NCBI RefSeq assembly: GCF_000189635.1
Contig: NW_002476358.1
Location: 448,616 to 512,615 of the forward strand
Length of the DNA: 64,000 nt
From: Tetrahymena thermophila SB210
Lineage: Eukaryota > Ciliophora > Oligohymenophorea > Hymenostomatida > Tetrahymenidae
Reading direction: 5' to 3'
The notes under the pieces were generated by a model. It had not been told where the DNA came from. It made no database searches and saw only the letters and a list, made by a program, of their open reading frames with translations. This document shows positions 63,402 through 64,000 of the stretch, in pieces (positions within the stretch are counted from its first letter, which is position 1; each line of letters starts with the position of its first letter). The position numbers and the translations under genes are program-made.

Positions 63402-64000
63402 ATGTCAGAAGAGAACTCTATTATACTTAAAACAAAGAAGCCGCATGGTAAATAAATACTCAATTTCTAATAAAAAAGTATTTATACTATGCTAAATTCA
63501 TTTTTTTATTTAATTTAACAGGGATTTTAGCTTCAGTATTTTGTTGCAAGTGTTTCAAATGTTGTTAGGTAATAGTTTTATAATATTTTAACGTTTTCTA
63601 TAGGCCAAAATCTAAAACGAGAACATTCAATCACCATTTTATTTATGTAATGCTATTTTATGATTAAATAAAGGAGATAGACCAGTCTCTGCTCACTTCA
63701 AATGATAGAAAAAAAATCTTGAACAAGCTCATCAAAAATACGTCTGATCCTTAATTATATGATGCAGTAATAAAAATTATTTATTTTATTTATAGCTAGC
63801 AAATAGATAATCAATTATAATAGAGTATTTTTTTTAGCATGGCTTAAGTTAAAATATTAAAAAAAAGAATAGTTAGATAAGCGATCCAATTTAGATTTTA
63901 ATAGGACTGTATTTGTCTGAAAACGATGAAGATAAAAACGATTAATTTATGCAAAATTTGTTAAGATGTAGGTAAATAAAATAATCAATACTTCATAAAT
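63402..64000 (+). CDS. Hypothetical protein with N-terminal Cys cluster, partial
   Basis: The start MSEENSIILKTKKPHG lies in context AAAGTAAATG. An intron at 63448-63521 is followed by GILASVFCCKCFKCC, a cluster of five cysteines next to a hydrophobic stretch that could be palmitoylated. It continues to LLTSNDRKKILNKLIKNTSD. A probable 29-nt intron (63767-63795) then leads to RQSIIIEYFFQHGLS and LYLSENDEDKNDQFMQNLLR. The gene runs off the window. No family was recognised. Confidence 0.55.

Noticed and set aside
1-64000. CRISPR arrays, rRNA genes, insertion sequences or retroelement genes
   Set aside because: No regularly spaced identical short repeats, no rRNA signatures, and no transposase, reverse transcriptase or integrase motifs were seen in any spliced or open frame.

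Overview
The window reads as macronuclear DNA of a ciliate close to Tetrahymena. It is roughly 78-80 % A+T by eye. Long reading frames appear only if TAA and TAG are read as glutamine and TGA is the sole stop. Introns are mostly 50-100 bp, very A/T-rich, GT..AG. Start codons sit in an A-rich context (AAAATG, AAATAAATG). No bacterial-type features, tRNA, rRNA, CRISPR array or recognisable transposase gene was found. All gene models below use the ciliate code and were spliced by hand; for eleven models the summed exon length is an exact multiple of three.

Layout. 1-5 kb: a partial minus-strand coiled-coil gene, a small basic 99-residue protein, and a CHMP1-type ESCRT-III subunit. 6.4-9.3 kb: a lipid-anchored pseudokinase carrying MORN repeats. 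10.2-16.2 kb: three minus-strand genes, namely a coiled-coil protein, the tRNA adenosine deaminase Tad1/ADAT1, and the exosome cofactor C1D/Lrp1. 18-22.6 kb: cytidine deaminase, a tandem non-coding repeat, and a TRAF-type zinc-finger protein with ubiquitin-interacting motifs. 24-30.3 kb: one large minus-strand gene with a p28/AXDND1-like segment, probably axonemal. 33-35 kb: an ANTH-domain (AP180/CALM) endocytic adaptor. 37-38.6 kb: an acid-ceramidase-like enzyme with signal peptide and GPI-type tail. 38.7-39.7 kb: tandem repeats. 39.8-45 kb: an intronless ULK/ATG1-like kinase of 1,716 residues. 46.8-52.4 kb: an MMTAG2 homologue diverging from a long coiled-coil gene. 53.7-54.9 kb: a small gene whose 3' half has been tandemly duplicated. 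55.9-62.2 kb: a Rab11-like GTPase with a glutamine-rich N-terminal extension, an EF-hand protein, and a protein with repeated T-F-x-P motifs. 63.4 kb to the edge: a partial gene.

The genes do not form operons; each has its own A/T-rich flanks. Several share themes (membrane traffic: CHMP1, ANTH adaptor, Rab, ULK kinase; RNA metabolism: Tad1, C1D, MMTAG2), but I see no sequence evidence that they are co-regulated. Four gene-poor intervals hold diverged direct or tandem repeats of about 280-400 bp, and one holds a GC-rich, foldable segment at 62.4 kb that may be an RNA gene.
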